A stretch of 64,000 nt of DNA. Origin: Phytophthora sp. 'mugwort' (lineage: Eukaryota > Oomycota > Peronosporomycetes > Peronosporales > Peronosporaceae). The position numbers and the translations under genes were made by a program. Location of the stretch: NCBI GenBank assembly GCA_033558025.1, contig JAUCEF010000012.1:1736001-1800000 (forward strand), read 5' to 3'. The notes below the pieces were generated by a model. It was not told the origin of the DNA. It saw nothing but the letters and a program-made list of their open reading frames with translations, and ran no database searches. Below, piece after piece: positions 11,086 to 22,181 of this stretch. Position 1 is the first letter of the stretch. Every line of letters begins with the position of its first letter.

Positions 11086-11090
11086 GTATA

Positions 11091-11566
11091 CGCGAGAAGC
11101 GACAACGCCTGGATGTTTCGCATCTTGGAATCAGCTGTGTGAACAGCTTAGAGCCACGTCCCTCCCGGTGAGCTATGAGTACCGCCAGCGGTCACGCTTC
11201 ATGTCGTGTAAACAGGGAAGACGTGAGCTGCACGAGTATATCCAGGAGATGCGGGAGCCCACCGCATCCCTTCCTTACTTAAGTGTACGGGGATATACTC
11301 ATCCCTTCCGAGTCTTGATAGACTCCGGGGAGTCGAAGTACTTCGCACGCCGCCGGACTGTTGCGGAGAGCAGCAACAAGTTGGTCGATGCTTTAGGAGA
11401 AAGTAAAGGCAACGGGACAGTGCCGGTACAACTGGCCGACGGAACGGTGACTGCCGTTCCCAAGATCCATGTGGATCTAGCTGTGAAGTTCGAGGACCTC
11501 GATAGCATGGAGGAGTTTACTGTCCTAGAGATGGACAAGTATGACTTGATCCTGGGCATACCCTGA
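11091..11566 (+). pseudogene. Gypsy-A gag and retropepsin, internally deleted
   Basis: After the Copia insertion the Gypsy-A gag resumes (YEYRQRSRF, ELHEYIQEMRE). It then jumps to SVRGYTHPFRVLIDSG, the aspartic protease active site. In the inverted copy about 560 bp, including the zinc-knuckle region, separate these two parts, so this copy carries an internal deletion. The protease motif here is DSGE where the other copy has the normal DSGA. It ends MDKYDLILG, the conserved second half of the protease. Confidence 0.8.
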
Positions 11567-11901
11567 AACATGAGCCATGGATCTATTGGCGAAATAAAGC
11601 CATCGGGGCCAGCCGGCCCGCAGTTACTGGCAGAGAATTGTGAGTCATGTTCCCACCTCTGCCAGGAACGGGTGCGTCCGAAAGGGGCGCCGGGATGCAA
11701 GAGCATTCAATGAATTTTTGGGAGCCGCCGACGTATGGAACGACTCCCTAGAAGCGGTGGCAGCAGAAGCTGCACCTGGTCGAGTGCGGCAGTCCTTACA
11801 TTATAGCCTTCGACCCCCGCCGGGATCTGGACCGGCGGTTGAGGCTTCAAGAGTGACGGTGCCAGGAGGCACCGACCAGGTGGGTAGCCAAGGTCCGCAC
11901 C

Positions 11902-12170
11902 GACTCACCCAGCTTGAAACTGGTGAGGAAGACGCGCGAAGCGCTTCCTGTGTAGGTAACCATGTTCCCTACCGAGTCACCCAGACAGAACTGGCGAGGA
12001 AGACGCGCGAGGTGCTTCCTGTGTGGGTAACCTTGTCCCCCCCCCCAACAGGTCGCCCATACCTTAACGGAAAAAGATGCGGCGGAATGCGCTTCTTGTG
12101 TGGGTAACCATGTTGTACACGAAGCCCTAGAGGCTTTGGACGTCATCAGTGAGACGTCCACAGACGTGGG
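11902..12170 (+). repeat. Three ~70-bp tandem units in the protease-RT linker
   Basis: Units at about 11902-11972, 11973-12040 and 12049-12120 share GACTCACCCAG, GAGGAAGACGCGCGA and CTTCCTGTGTGGGTAACC. In frame they encode variations of EEDARSASCVGNHV. The inverted Gypsy-A copy has about two units (43883-44015), so unit number varies between copies. The stretch ends in the acid-rich segment shared with 43830-43860, where this element is cut off. Confidence 0.7.
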
Positions 12171-13620
12171 TAAACTCCACACCAGCTTGAAGTTTATCTG
12201 GTCCACTCTCAAACACAAGAATTGCGATGATATCCGCGTCAGCGGCTATGTACTTCTCCATGTCGCCATATCTGTCTAGAGCAATGTCAAATATATCACG
12301 AACTGCGAACTGCTGCCGCGGGATGTCGTGGCGCTGCAGTTTTCCAGTAAACACATCAAACGCTACCATTTCATCCAGCAGTGCAGCAATTTTTTCTGTT
12401 CACTCACGGATGGGATGCGGTCAGCAAACGCAACTCGTCGAAGGCCGTCAGCGCTGGTATCCGCAGGGAGGTCGCGATCCACATCGCAGTCGTCTTGGAA
12501 AAGGTGCAAGTACGGGCGAAAATCCTCGAATGCTGCCGCATGCGGTAACAGCCACTTCACACCCGTTTTGCTTCAGTTTGGCGATGCGCTTCACAGTTTG
12601 ATGTTTCTCATGAGCGTACTCGCTTGCTTGACGAGTTTCATGTGGGGCTCCAGGCGCGCCCGAACTGGGAGATTGAAGCAATATGCTGCACATAGAAGAG
12701 GCACGTCAGCACTGCGAGTATTTGCTTTGTTTGTCTCCATGTTGCCAGCTACGACAGCCGACATTCAGCAAGATGGAGAACCTACTGAGATAGCATCAGG
12801 TCCAAAATATCGATATGCTCCGCAGCCGTCATCGAACGTTATTCTTGAAAAGGCGAGAAGAAAAACGCAGGCCCTTTCGGGTAGCAGCAAAACTTGCCAT
12901 AGCGTGCTATGTCGAATCCGTAAACCCGTCGAACACCAAAGCGAATTTTTCACCAGAGAGGTGCCTAGGCGATCTTGACGTTGACAACACCTACAAGCGC
13001 CGTCATTCGCTTCAAGAGTGTTGCGCGGTCCATCTCCTTATAGCGAACAGCTGAGCAAATGACGGGTCATCCATATTCGCGAAAGGAAGTTCTTCAAAGC
13101 GACCCTTTTTGTCCGCCCGTAGGTGTCAGCAGCAGCCTTGTGGACAAACATACTACTGATCGGTTGGCTGTTTTTCCTCGCACCTTCCTCAGCTACGGTT
13201 TCGAAGTCAGCATGGTGGCCTTGCAGATGGGCCATCAAGTTCTTGTAACCAGTTTGTTTTTTTTGCTTAACTTCTTCGTTGGAAATGCTGCATGTGCGCT
13301 CTCCCGGGGTGGGGTTTTTGTATAGAAGCTTGATGATTTCGGCGTTCTTCAGTGCTAGGTATGCTGGGTGTCTGGAATGGGGGTGTTTAGAACCAAATTG
13401 GACAATGAAGAAGTTGAGCCAGCTGCAACCGTCGCTGCACACTATCTCTAATCGTGAAAATTGGCGCCAAAAGGCAGTATAGCGGGATACTTTCTCCTGT
13501 GGGCTCGGTTCTAGCTGTCTGGTTGATGGAATGCGATAGTTGCGGGGCTGATTGCCTCCAACAGCGCAAGGGAATAATGTATAGATTGGGATCGTCGATT
13601 GAGATCTCGGCACAATCAAT
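12171..13620 (-). pseudogene. hAT-like transposase, decayed
   Basis: On the minus strand, order and motifs fit an oomycete hAT-type protein. It begins with a BED-like finger (C-S-I-S where C-x2-C is expected, then TGYKNLMAHLQGHH at about 13230). A block follows with NMETNKAN and a CAAYCFNLPVR-like stretch (about 12680-12770), corresponding to the conserved DNxxTNK...SHRFNLAV region. The end has DADIIAILVFESG (about 12200). Many stops and frameshifts occur. The boundary with Gypsy-A at 12170 is sharp. The finger's second cysteine is already lost. Confidence 0.65.
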
Positions 13621-13699
13621 TATTGTGAATGACAATCGTCGCAATCTCACAATCACAATCATGTTTTCCACAGCCCTGCTTCTTCCTCCACTGGACTTT

Positions 13700-14103
13700 G
13701 CAACATCGCTAACGTGGAAATTTTCCAGCAGCATGAGAGTCACGGCCTCCGAAGAGATCATAGTTCTTCTCCTTCAGCTGCGAAGCTGCAACTAGGATCA
13801 AGTCACCCATGTCATCGACTGAGTAGCCAGCACTAGGATTAAATGTCACCATTTCACTCGCGTAGGTACTTCGCATTTCTCGGCAAACTCTTGAGTGATG
13901 CATCCACCTTGTCTACATCATGAACCGTAGTGGTACTTCATTGTAGCTAACAGTCTCGGAAGTCATACATCATGCCCAAATGCACGTACCATGTTGTCAT
14001 CCGGCGGCGCCCGCGTGTTCCACATCTGGTGTATCGGCTGCCGTTGCTGATGAGCGAACAACATCTTGTTCGTGTGTACCTCGAACATCTCTTCGAGCGT
14101 TTC
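13700..14103 (-). pseudogene. Copia-B gag, downstream half
   Basis: Read on the minus strand, this continues a Copia gag split by Gypsy-B: LEEMFEVHTNKMLFAHQQRQ follows directly on the segment at 22608-22880. The last five bases before the LTR (14099-14103) are the target duplication. Downstream (13700-13960) a VDKVDASLKSLP-like stretch is readable only with a frame change. Confidence 0.65.
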
Positions 14104-14529
14104 TGTAGTGAATGGCGACGTGAAAGTCAACCATGACCATGTCATACGGTCGAGTGCGGCGAATTGCGTAGGAGACAGCATGTGATAGCGTTTATCCACA
14201 ATGCTGTGGCCCAGACAGCAGTGTGGTTGCCGCTCCCCGTGCCGCAGCCTGGTGTCATGGCTAGCAGACACGGAAGCAGATCACGCGTGCGCTTCGCTAA
14301 CTCAAGCTGGTACAGGTTGCCGTAGAGAGCATCTGCTAGACGTCGGGATAAGACGCCATCACTGGGACGCTGGTGATGGCAATGTAGAGCTGCTAGCTGG
14401 TGCGCATGTTTTACTTTCTCACTTCTATTTTTACTACAAGGCCAGCAGCACAATACATTCGGCAAGAAACTTAAGAAAGTGCCTGCTTTCCCCGATTGAG
14501 TTCGTGTTGTTTAAGTGCGACCTACTATA
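14104..14529 (+). repeat. Gypsy-B 5' LTR
   Basis: Begins TGTAGTG, ends ACTATA. It is about 90% identical by eye to the 3' LTR. Open frames on its minus strand are shared with the other LTR and are not genes. Confidence 0.85.
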
Positions 14530-14689
14530 GCAGTGCTAAGGTCAAGATGAAAATATCGAAGGCATGTAACCAGATACCGCCGGCTTCCAAGAAAGAACTC
14601 TGAAGCTGCGAAAAACGCGACTGTACCGATGGCTCTGTCATGCAACTCGCCGCGCCTCAGCTCAAAGAGCACATCACACGCTGCGAAAA

Positions 14690-15804
14690 TTGCGTCAAGA
14701 ATACGAGGACGAAGTTTCGGTGCGATGCAAGAGCGACGCTGAGAAGATGGCGGATGTGTTAGTGAGCGTCAAGAAGGCCTTCAATAAGCGACTTCTTGAA
14801 GCGTGGAGTGAGTTTGATTGGGAGGTCAACATTGACACCGTAAGCGACGAGTTCTTTCTCTGCAACACCGACGAGATCATTTCGTCGGTCAAGAACAACT
14901 CGGTACCAGACGTCGCTGCTCTGTTCAAGGAAAACGTCGTGATGGACATGTCGGAGAGTGACGCCAAGGAACGGGTGATGATGGGTGATGCAATTCTTCG
15001 CGAAAAGCAGAGAGCTCATCGAAGAGCTAGGTTGGCTGGGTTTTGTTTCACCGGGAAGGAGGGAGTTCGGCTCAAGTGCAAGTTGTTGTGGAGTGGTTAT
15101 AGCCGCGGATCCTTTGCGAGGAGATAGCGACGACCATCAAGTACCAGGTCAGATCAGCCAAAGAAGACCAGAAGGAGCTATTCAGGCTCATCTTGAGAAA
15201 GGCCCTTGAGCAGGACGGCGAATTCCAACGCCGCAAGCGTTCACGGCCCAAGGACCAAAGTGATGAGAAGAAAAACGGCGAAGGCGACTTTTTCAACCTC
15301 GCTCAAGTACCGCAAAATCGAAAGTGGTGTCAAGCAAGCTACAAAGGGATGAAATTTCGCAGCCAAGCAAGGAAGACAACAGAAGGTTGGAAAACGGGAA
15401 AGCTCAAGCCCACCGACTGGAGGCTGTTTTGAAGTACAAAGGAGACCATTGGCTGACTCACTGCCCAACCGCCACTACGGATGAAAAGAAGTAGCTTCTC
15501 AGGAAGTTCCACGAGCGTCGCGACGGCAAAAAGGCCCAAAGAGGGTCGGGATGCCTGAAGACTCAAGCGCATAAAGGACTGTCTCCCCGAGCATAACAAG
15601 CTCATTGAGCTTGAGAAGATGTTGTCCATGCCGTACCGTGCGGATACTGGGGCTGAGATGAGCGTAATCAGTGCTCGGAAACTGAAAGCACTGTTGGAGC
15701 CTGGTGGTGTCGTGCAAACTACCAAATTGAAGACTCCGGTTGTGTGTGAGACGGTCGGGAAGCACAACATAATTGCCACCGGTCCGTTTTGTTGCACATA
15801 TTAA
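14690..15804 (+). pseudogene. Gypsy-B gag and protease
   Basis: The gag-like part (14690-15432) is charged and helical (SESDAKERVM, KYQVRSAKEDQKELFRLILRKALEQ) with frame changes near 14980 and 15130. A protease follows at 15619-15804 with the active-site motif ADTGAEMSVIS. A recognisable zinc knuckle was not found; a degraded candidate may lie near 15460-15560. Confidence 0.65.
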
Positions 15805-16219
15805 GCTGCACACTGCGGCTGGTCCATTGAGGCCGGTGAAGCCTTTGGGGTTCTGGTGATCGACGAAGAAAGGACGAATTTATCGTCGGCCAAGCCTTTT
15901 TGGACGATCTGGGAATCAGCATCGACGGACAAATGGAGCGGTTAGTGACGACCCGATTGAGTTTGACGATGGCGGTCGGATAGACTGCGTGCCGGGCGAG
16001 GAGGTACGGCAGGCCGTCGAAGCTATTATAGCTACGGCCATGACGAATGGTTCTCCTCGGGAGGAGGAAGATCGACTGCGAACTATTGTCTACACGTACG
16101 ACATTTTTTTTTTTGGCGGTTGCGCCTGGGGCCTGACCCACCCGCAAAGGTTCCGCCGTTGAAGTTGATATTGAAAAGGGGGCCACCCCATTTTTTAAGC
16201 AATCGCAGGCAATATCCTC

Positions 16220-17086
16220 CTCATGTTCGCCAATTCCTGCGAGACTTCGACGAGAAGTTGGTCAAGTTGGGGTAGGTGTACGAGAATGCTTCGAGTCGGT
16301 GGGCTTGCCCAGTCCTGCCGGTGCGAAAGCCTGGAAAGGGCGAGTACCGACAGGCGAGCGGCTTCCGTTCCGACAAAGCAATCACGGAAGCAATCACTGG
16401 AGTGATGCCGATCTTACAGGTCATCACGGAGCACGTTCGAGATAAGGGGTTTTCCGGCTTGTTTGATTTATCAAAGTTTTTCTGGCAATTGCCCTAGCCA
16501 GGGCAAGTCAGAAATTCTGAGCTACATGACGGACGCAAAAGTATCCACGCCGGCGCGGGTTCCCCAAGGATGCAGTGATGCAGTATTGTATTTTCAAGCG
16601 GCAATTGAGAAGTGCTTTTCCAGTCTGCTCTATAAGCATCTGCTGATTTGGATCGATGATCTTTTGCTCTATGCGAAGGACGTGGATACATATTTGGAGA
16701 AACTCAGCGAGCTGTTCTCGCTGATGAATGAGTTTGGGCTCAAGTTGAGCGCAGCCAAGTCAACTCCTTTCCAAATCTCTGTGAAGTGGCGCGGAAAGAT
16801 CATTGACAGACAGGGTGTCCATCATGATCCGCTTCGAATTGCGACGCTGCAGGACATGCCCTTGCCAACTACCGGTGGGGACCTACAGCAGTTTCTTTGG
16901 GCCTGCAACTGGATGCGCGACAGCCTAGTAAGCTATGCAGGCCATGTCAAGGCTTTGCAAAAGCGACTCGATTGACTCTGTGTAGTGGAAAACGGACCAA
17001 GCGAGTTGCAGCAAGGCTAGCGGTGACGTTCGCGGAGGATGGGCGCGCAGTTTACGGAAAAGTGAAGGAATGCTTAGCGAATACTA
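16220..17086 (+). pseudogene. Gypsy-B reverse transcriptase
   Basis: Readable motifs are GFSGLFDLSKFFWQLP (16400-16497), ARVPQGCSDAVLYFQ, and LLIWIDDLLLYAKD, in which the usual YxDD is WIDD. Then follow LNEFGLKLSAAKS-like and LPTTGGDLQQFLWACNWMR (16463-16975). Stops break the frame at 16495 and 16975. RT homology continues to about 17086, where another Gypsy begins. Confidence 0.8.
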
Positions 17087-17089
17087 CTG

Positions 17090-18180
17090 TACGTCGTGCG
17101 GCAAGTCAATTTCAAGCACGATTTGCGGTTGCTCAATGCAGCCATTGACACGGCCACGAGGCAGGCAATGCCACCGATCACAACAAAGCAAGTGTTAACA
17201 GCCGGATTGGCGGCACTTGCCGTACGCCATTGTCCGTTTGATGTAACAACGCGCCTTCGACAACAGCTAAGTGAATTACGGAAAACGCGAGAAATGTCGG
17301 TCGATGACTACGTTAACCAGTTCGAGTATCTGCTGGGGCTCGGGGTATGTACAGCTTGATGTCAGTCCGAACGACATGATCGCAACGTTTCACCGCGGAA
17401 TGCCAATATTATGGCGGGAAAAGGTAGAGTTCATGTACATCCGTAATCATGACGAAGCATTGCTAGAGCTGCGGGCAAATTACAAAGTCTATGAACGACT
17501 GGAAGCTTCGCGAGCGCGAATGCAGACAAGGAGATCGAAACCGATACAACAATATTGGCACTCCAGGAACCAGGAGAGCACCAGGCAGGAGCGCAGATAT
17601 CGCTCCCAGTATCCTCTCAAACCCAGCCCAAAAGAGAGAATGACCAGCATGCTAAAGAAACGCGTAAGCGGGATATAGAGGGTACCAGTGGATGCGGTTA
17701 CTGCGAAGCTCAAGGGATGCCACCGGAATCAGCAGACATCGGAGTGTTTCCGAAACCCAGAGTCGCCATGATATCGGCCGAATACCAACAAGCGCTTCAA
17801 AAAGAGCGCCGACAACCAGAAATGAAGGTGGAGATAGCAGCACGCTCTCCAGTACGGACGATAGCCGTGCCGCGGACATTGAGGCAGCATATGCAGGCAT
17901 GAAATGTGAGACGTCAGAGCAGCACGACATCGCTGTTGCGCGAAGTTCATTGGAGGCCGGCGGAAAAATGCAAAACCGAGTTCATTACGCCACCCGCTGT
18001 CCAAGCAAACGTTCTTGGCGTTGTTAGATTCGGAGTGCAACAAATCAGCCGTAGTCAAGGAGGTGGTTTCATGGTTTGTTCCGAAACAATTAGGCGAATA
18101 TCGGAACGCAGCTGGAAATTTGGAAAAACGCGCGGGATCATTGAGCTCCATTCAAGATCGACTGAGTCATAATTGTAACG
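17090..18180 (+). pseudogene. Gypsy-C gag and protease fragment
   Basis: The gag core is readable as RQQLSELRKTREMSVDDYV, NQFEYLLGL and, after a frame shift at about 17355, DMIATFHRGMPILWREKVEF, which is the retrotransposon gag domain. Further on, a protease-like LALLDSECNKSAVV (about 18010) has lost the usual DSG (it is DSE). Confidence 0.65.
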
Positions 18181-18399
18181 CCAGGGTGAATAAGCCACTC
18201 ATGATATGTTCGCATGATCGGTTTCTGCAGCGACCGGGGCACTATAATGCGCCCATCCTTGGCAGTCGTAAGCAGTTGTATTCCCCCAATCTCTCGCATC
18301 ACAAAGTTATATATTTATATATATATATATTTACAGTTTCAGGTCTGCCTCCGCTTGTGCGACCTTAATCGCACTTGGCGCCCTTGAGAATAGCTCTGG

Positions 18400-19480
18400 C
18401 TCATGTTCGTCTGTAGTGGCGATTATATGTTGCTCCGTTGTTTCGATCGGTAATCCTGACAACGCATCTGCTACCACATTATCTTTGCCCTTGATGTAAA
18501 TCAGCTCTGGACCATATTCTTCTATACTCAGCCTCCAGCGGAGCGTTGTCCAGTTGTTATATTCTGGAACGTAGAATTACATTGGTCGGTAAACATCCGT
18601 ATCTTCTGTCTCCACACGAGCGATCGGATTCACGCAGCATCAACTGAATGCTGAGTAGTTCTTTCTTGTTGGTTGCGTACTTGTGTTGGGTGTCGGCGCA
18701 CTTGTGAGACCAGAACGCAAGGGGCTTACCCTCTTGCATCAGCACCCCACCGAGCTGGTAGTCTGGTGCGTCCGTGTAAATGTCAAATGTTTTGCCAAAA
18801 TCCGGGTACGCGAGTAAAGTCGTTTTGGCTAATCATCGTCTTGACTACGTCAAATGCCTTCTGTTCGCGTTTTGTCCAGCGAAAGGGAACGCGCGGGGAT
18901 GTGATCGCAGTAAGTGGTGCAAGCGACGCAGATCGGCTTGGTTATATGTCCTTGTAGTAATTAACCATGCCAATGAACCGTCGGAGATCTCGAATATTGC
19001 GGGGCCTTGCCAAGCGTTAAATTGCCTCCACCTTATTCACAACGGGGCGTTTGCTTCCCTTGGAATATTGTACCCGAGATAATCAACGATCCTTGTACAA
19101 AACTTGCTCTTCCGCAGTATGTGCCACCACGCCTGCTTCCATGAGTCGCTGCATTACCAGTTCGATGTGCTAGAGGTGCTCATCAAAGGTCTGCGAGAGT
19201 ATGAGAACGTCATTCAAGTATATTCGCACGTATGTTGAGTCCCCCAAAGCTGCGTCATCACTGCATGAAACTCATCTGGTGTTCTAATTCCCATCGGTAA
19301 CCGGCAGTAGCGATACTTTCCACACGGTAGGACGATGGTCGTATATGGGCGCCGACTTTGTATTTCCAGTTCCCGACGGTAGTAGCCCATCACCAAATCA
19401 AGAGTGGTGACGTAATACGGTAGTGGCAGCTCTCGAATGAGGTCCTGTATCTTTGGAATGGATAGTAGCGCCTTTCAAAC
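18400..19480 (-). pseudogene. Gypsy-C reverse transcriptase and RNase H (inverted)
   Basis: Minus-strand order: LVMGYY and CGKYRYCRLPMGI (19214-19396), VRIYLNDVLILSQTFDEHL with YLND in place of YLDD (about 19150-19230), RRFIGMVNYYKD, WTKREQKAFDVVKTMIS (about 18830-18880), and RNase H KPLAFWSHKCADTQHKYATN (18557-18745). Stops are frequent. Confidence 0.75.
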
Positions 19481-19561
19481 CATTTATTTAGTTGTCGAAA
19501 ATCAGAGAGGAAGCGTATGGATCCATCCTTTTACTAACACTCACGAGTATGCCCCGGGGAT

Positions 19562-19740
19562 TTGGTAATGGTGGCGAACGATGACCCAAGTAGAGCAAAG
19601 CTCGAACCGACCTATGCCGGACCTTACGAGTCGACGCTGTACGCAGCAACGGCGCCGTCGTCATCAACAAGAAGCGGTATCTGGAAACTCTTCATATCCG
19701 TAGACTCCGTCCTGCCTCGTCGGCGATGGGGGGCTCTGTC
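19562..19740 (+). pseudogene. Gypsy-C integrase C-terminal end
   Basis: VMVANDDPSRAKLEPTYAGPY followed in another frame by an HIRRLRP-like ending is the usual C-terminus of oomycete Gypsy integrases. The following 170 bp may be LTR remnant, not delimited. Confidence 0.6.
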
Positions 19741-19914
19741 ATGATGCGAGATGATCTAGGAGAAATCCCCGTCAAGTCCAGGAAAGTGTAGTGACAGGAG
19801 ACGATCTTGATAGATTCCAGGAATGGTGCCAAAGTGCTATATCTAAGGCTAAAGAGATCACTTTCCCTTCTTCATCGCTTCGCCTGAGCTATGACACATA
19901 GAAGCTTCTATATG

Positions 19915-21890
19915 TCACCGTTTTGGGGAATGCAGCCATGTTGGTCCACCTATGCCCGGACGGCGTCCTCTCCGTGTTCACCGATGCATCTGCCGAGGCG
20001 TGGAGCGTCATCGTGACGGACGTGAAGAAGTGGCACGAGGATAAGGCCATTCCTGATCAAATCTTCGATTACTCCAATGTTTGAACGGCACATTTACGGG
20101 AGCGAAGAAAATTGGAGTGTAATTGAGAAGGAAGCGTTTGCAATTGTGGCAGCCTGTGATAAACTGCCACACCTCTCCTCCGACCTGCAGGATTCCGACT
20201 TTTCTGCGACCACAGGAATCTCATTCATGTGCTCGCGCCGGAGGACACCGTCAAGAAGCACATTAGAGGCAAACTTCTACGATGGGCTATGCGGCTTGAA
20301 GAGTTCCGGTACCAGATTTATCGCATTGCCGGCGAGGGGAATGTCTGGGCGGACATGGTGTCACGATGGGCAAGGCTGCCACCGACAACCAACCTCCGCC
20401 GCGTCAAAACTCGTGGTCAGCGTCAGCAAGGCCGACTCCTGCTGCGGCCACTCGATGATGAAAGCGTCGTGTGGCCCACCATCGAGACCATCAATGCCGC
20501 GCAACGCAAGTTTGGAACCAAGGCCGTCCGAGAGACGCTCAAGGCCGATGAGGATGGGCTCGGGCGGAAGGAAACGAAGCTTTGGATTCCGATTACAGCC
20601 CGGGATCGGTTACGGCGCGTGTGTATCATTGCACATTGTAGCCCGCAAGGTCACAGGGGCAGCGATGCGATGCTCACACACATTGACCGCGTTGTTTACG
20701 TACCTAATCTCCGGCAATGTGTGGATCGGTTCTTGGCGAGCTGCCTCCTGTGCCACCATGTGAAGGGGGGGGAGGTAGTGCCAAGGCCCTGGGGTGGAAC
20801 TTACCGGTCCATGAGCGAAACCAAGCACCGCACTGGGACTTTCTCTACCTGGGTGAGTCTTTTGGTGACTAAGTATTTTTTGGTACTCAACGATGGTTCG
20901 AGTCATTATTGCGAGCTTGTCAAGTGCGAAACGCCTACAAGTGGTGTTACAGCTGAGGGCATCATGGAGTGACACAGCCGATTTGGAATTCCACGTTAGT
21001 GACCAAGGATTTCACTTTAAAAACGAAGTGATCGATGAGCTATGCACAAGGTTGAAATGCAAGCAGCGATTCTCGCCAGCCTACTGACCGTAGATAAAAG
21101 GATCAGTGGAGCGTGTCAACCGAGATATCCTGCAAGTTCTAAGGGTCCTAATACTGGACTACAAGATCAACTACCGCGATTGTCCAAGGCTCATACCAAT
21201 TGTGCAGGCCAACTTAAACCACACGGCAGTGCCGTCGCTATCAAGCAAGACACCAACCGAGCTATTCACCGGTCTGGAGCTGCACTCTCCATTGCTAGCC
21301 GTGTACATGGGACCAGAGGCGGTAGACAGCGTACAGCCAGCTAGAACATCGACCGAAATTGATGCTGGGTTGACTGAGCAACGCAGCAGCATCAGATAGA
21401 TGCACAAGGCAGTCGAAAAGGCTCGTCTGAAGCAGACTCTTCTCAGCAACGAAAAAGGAACGAGGCGATAGCGTGGTCAACTTCGACGTGGGTGACTATG
21501 TACTGCGGTCCAGGGCGGACGAGAAACGGCAGGACAAGCTGCTCATTACGTGGGTTGGCCCCTACGCAGTCACTGCGGCACAGGCATACAACGTATTTTA
21601 CGCTTAAGCATCTCGTCGCCTGCGACGAGCGTGCTGCCCATTCATCAAGGCTGAAGTTCTTCGCCGACAAGGCCCTCGGTGACCGAGGAACTTCGGGATC
21701 ATGTGGCATCTCAGGGCATTGTCCTCCGTGTCCGCGAGCTGTTGCAGCACCGATGGAACGACCAAAGCCGGACCTACGAAATACTGGTCGGATGGCACGG
21801 ATTGGAACCGATAGAGGACTCCTAAGAGCCTTCAGTCGGGCTGCGCAAAGACGTGAGCGCGTTAGTGCAAGCTTATATTACTGAATCCGA
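19915..21890 (+). pseudogene. Gypsy-B RNase H, integrase and chromodomain
   Basis: RNase H starts with CPDGVLSVFTDASAEAWS (about 19945) and continues as SEENWSVIEKEAFAIV. The integrase zinc domain is AHCSPQGHRG..CLLCHH (20229-20972). The core follows with HVSDQGFHFKN and GSVERVNRDILQVLRV (Asp and Glu positions). The C-terminus ends in a chromodomain-like segment: RVRELLQHRWNDQSRTYEIL, then VGWHGLEPIEDS and EPSVGLRKDV (about 21730-21860). Single-base frame changes and stops occur at 20973, 21086, 21400 and 21606. The chromodomain places Gypsy-B with chromovirus-like Gypsy elements. Confidence 0.8.
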
Positions 21891-22181
21891 AGACCAACAG
21901 CTAGAAAGCCATCTCAAGGGGCTAAGAGCACCTCCAAAGAGGCGCTGAGGCAACATAATAACGGTATATCCTCGGTATACTGACCTTTTGGTGAGTAACC
22001 TATGGGTTGATGATTAAGGTACAACTTGTGCAAGGTGTAGCTATCGTGTCACCACTTCAACAGAGAGTGGTACGACACATGTGTGGAAGACGGAACATCA
22101 CCGAGTGGTGAGTTATCGTTAATACATACTTAATATACAAGTTTGATTTCACCGAGTGGTCAGATTGGCTTGGAAGGGGAC

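Larger units (their letters stand above)
4622..12170 (+). mobile_element. Gypsy-A LTR retrotransposon, truncated, with nested Copia
   Basis: The order on the plus strand is LTR (4622-5862), gag start (5863-6225), a nested Copia-A (6226-11085), then gag and protease (11091-11566) and a linker repeat (11902-12170). The reverse transcriptase, integrase and 3' LTR are missing: homology to the inverted copy at 42.1-46.1 kb stops at about 12170, where a hAT relic begins. The family is Ty3/gypsy, judged from the DSG retropepsin motif and from the RT and RNase H still present in the other copy. Confidence 0.85.
17087..19914. mobile_element. Gypsy-C: rearranged Gypsy inside Gypsy-B
   Basis: It interrupts Gypsy-B between RT and RNase H, which resume at about 19915. 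It contains gag and protease on the plus strand (17090-18180), RT and RNase H on the minus strand (about 18400-19480), and an integrase tail on the plus strand (19562-19740). This order fits one Gypsy whose RT-RNase H segment was inverted. Exact ends and a target duplication are not clear; GAATA (17079) and GAATG (19928) are possible but weak. Confidence 0.6.

Noticed and set aside
14142..14465. Minus-strand 107-codon frame, repeated at 22220-22543
   Set aside because: It lies within the Gypsy-B LTRs; its recurrence is explained by the LTR pair, not by a gene family.
14671..14686. 16-bp identity CACATCACACGCTGCG shared with about 22637-22652, just outside the LTRs
   Set aside because: It is inside the element on one side and in the flanking Copia gag on the other; no consistent model explains it, so it is probably chance.
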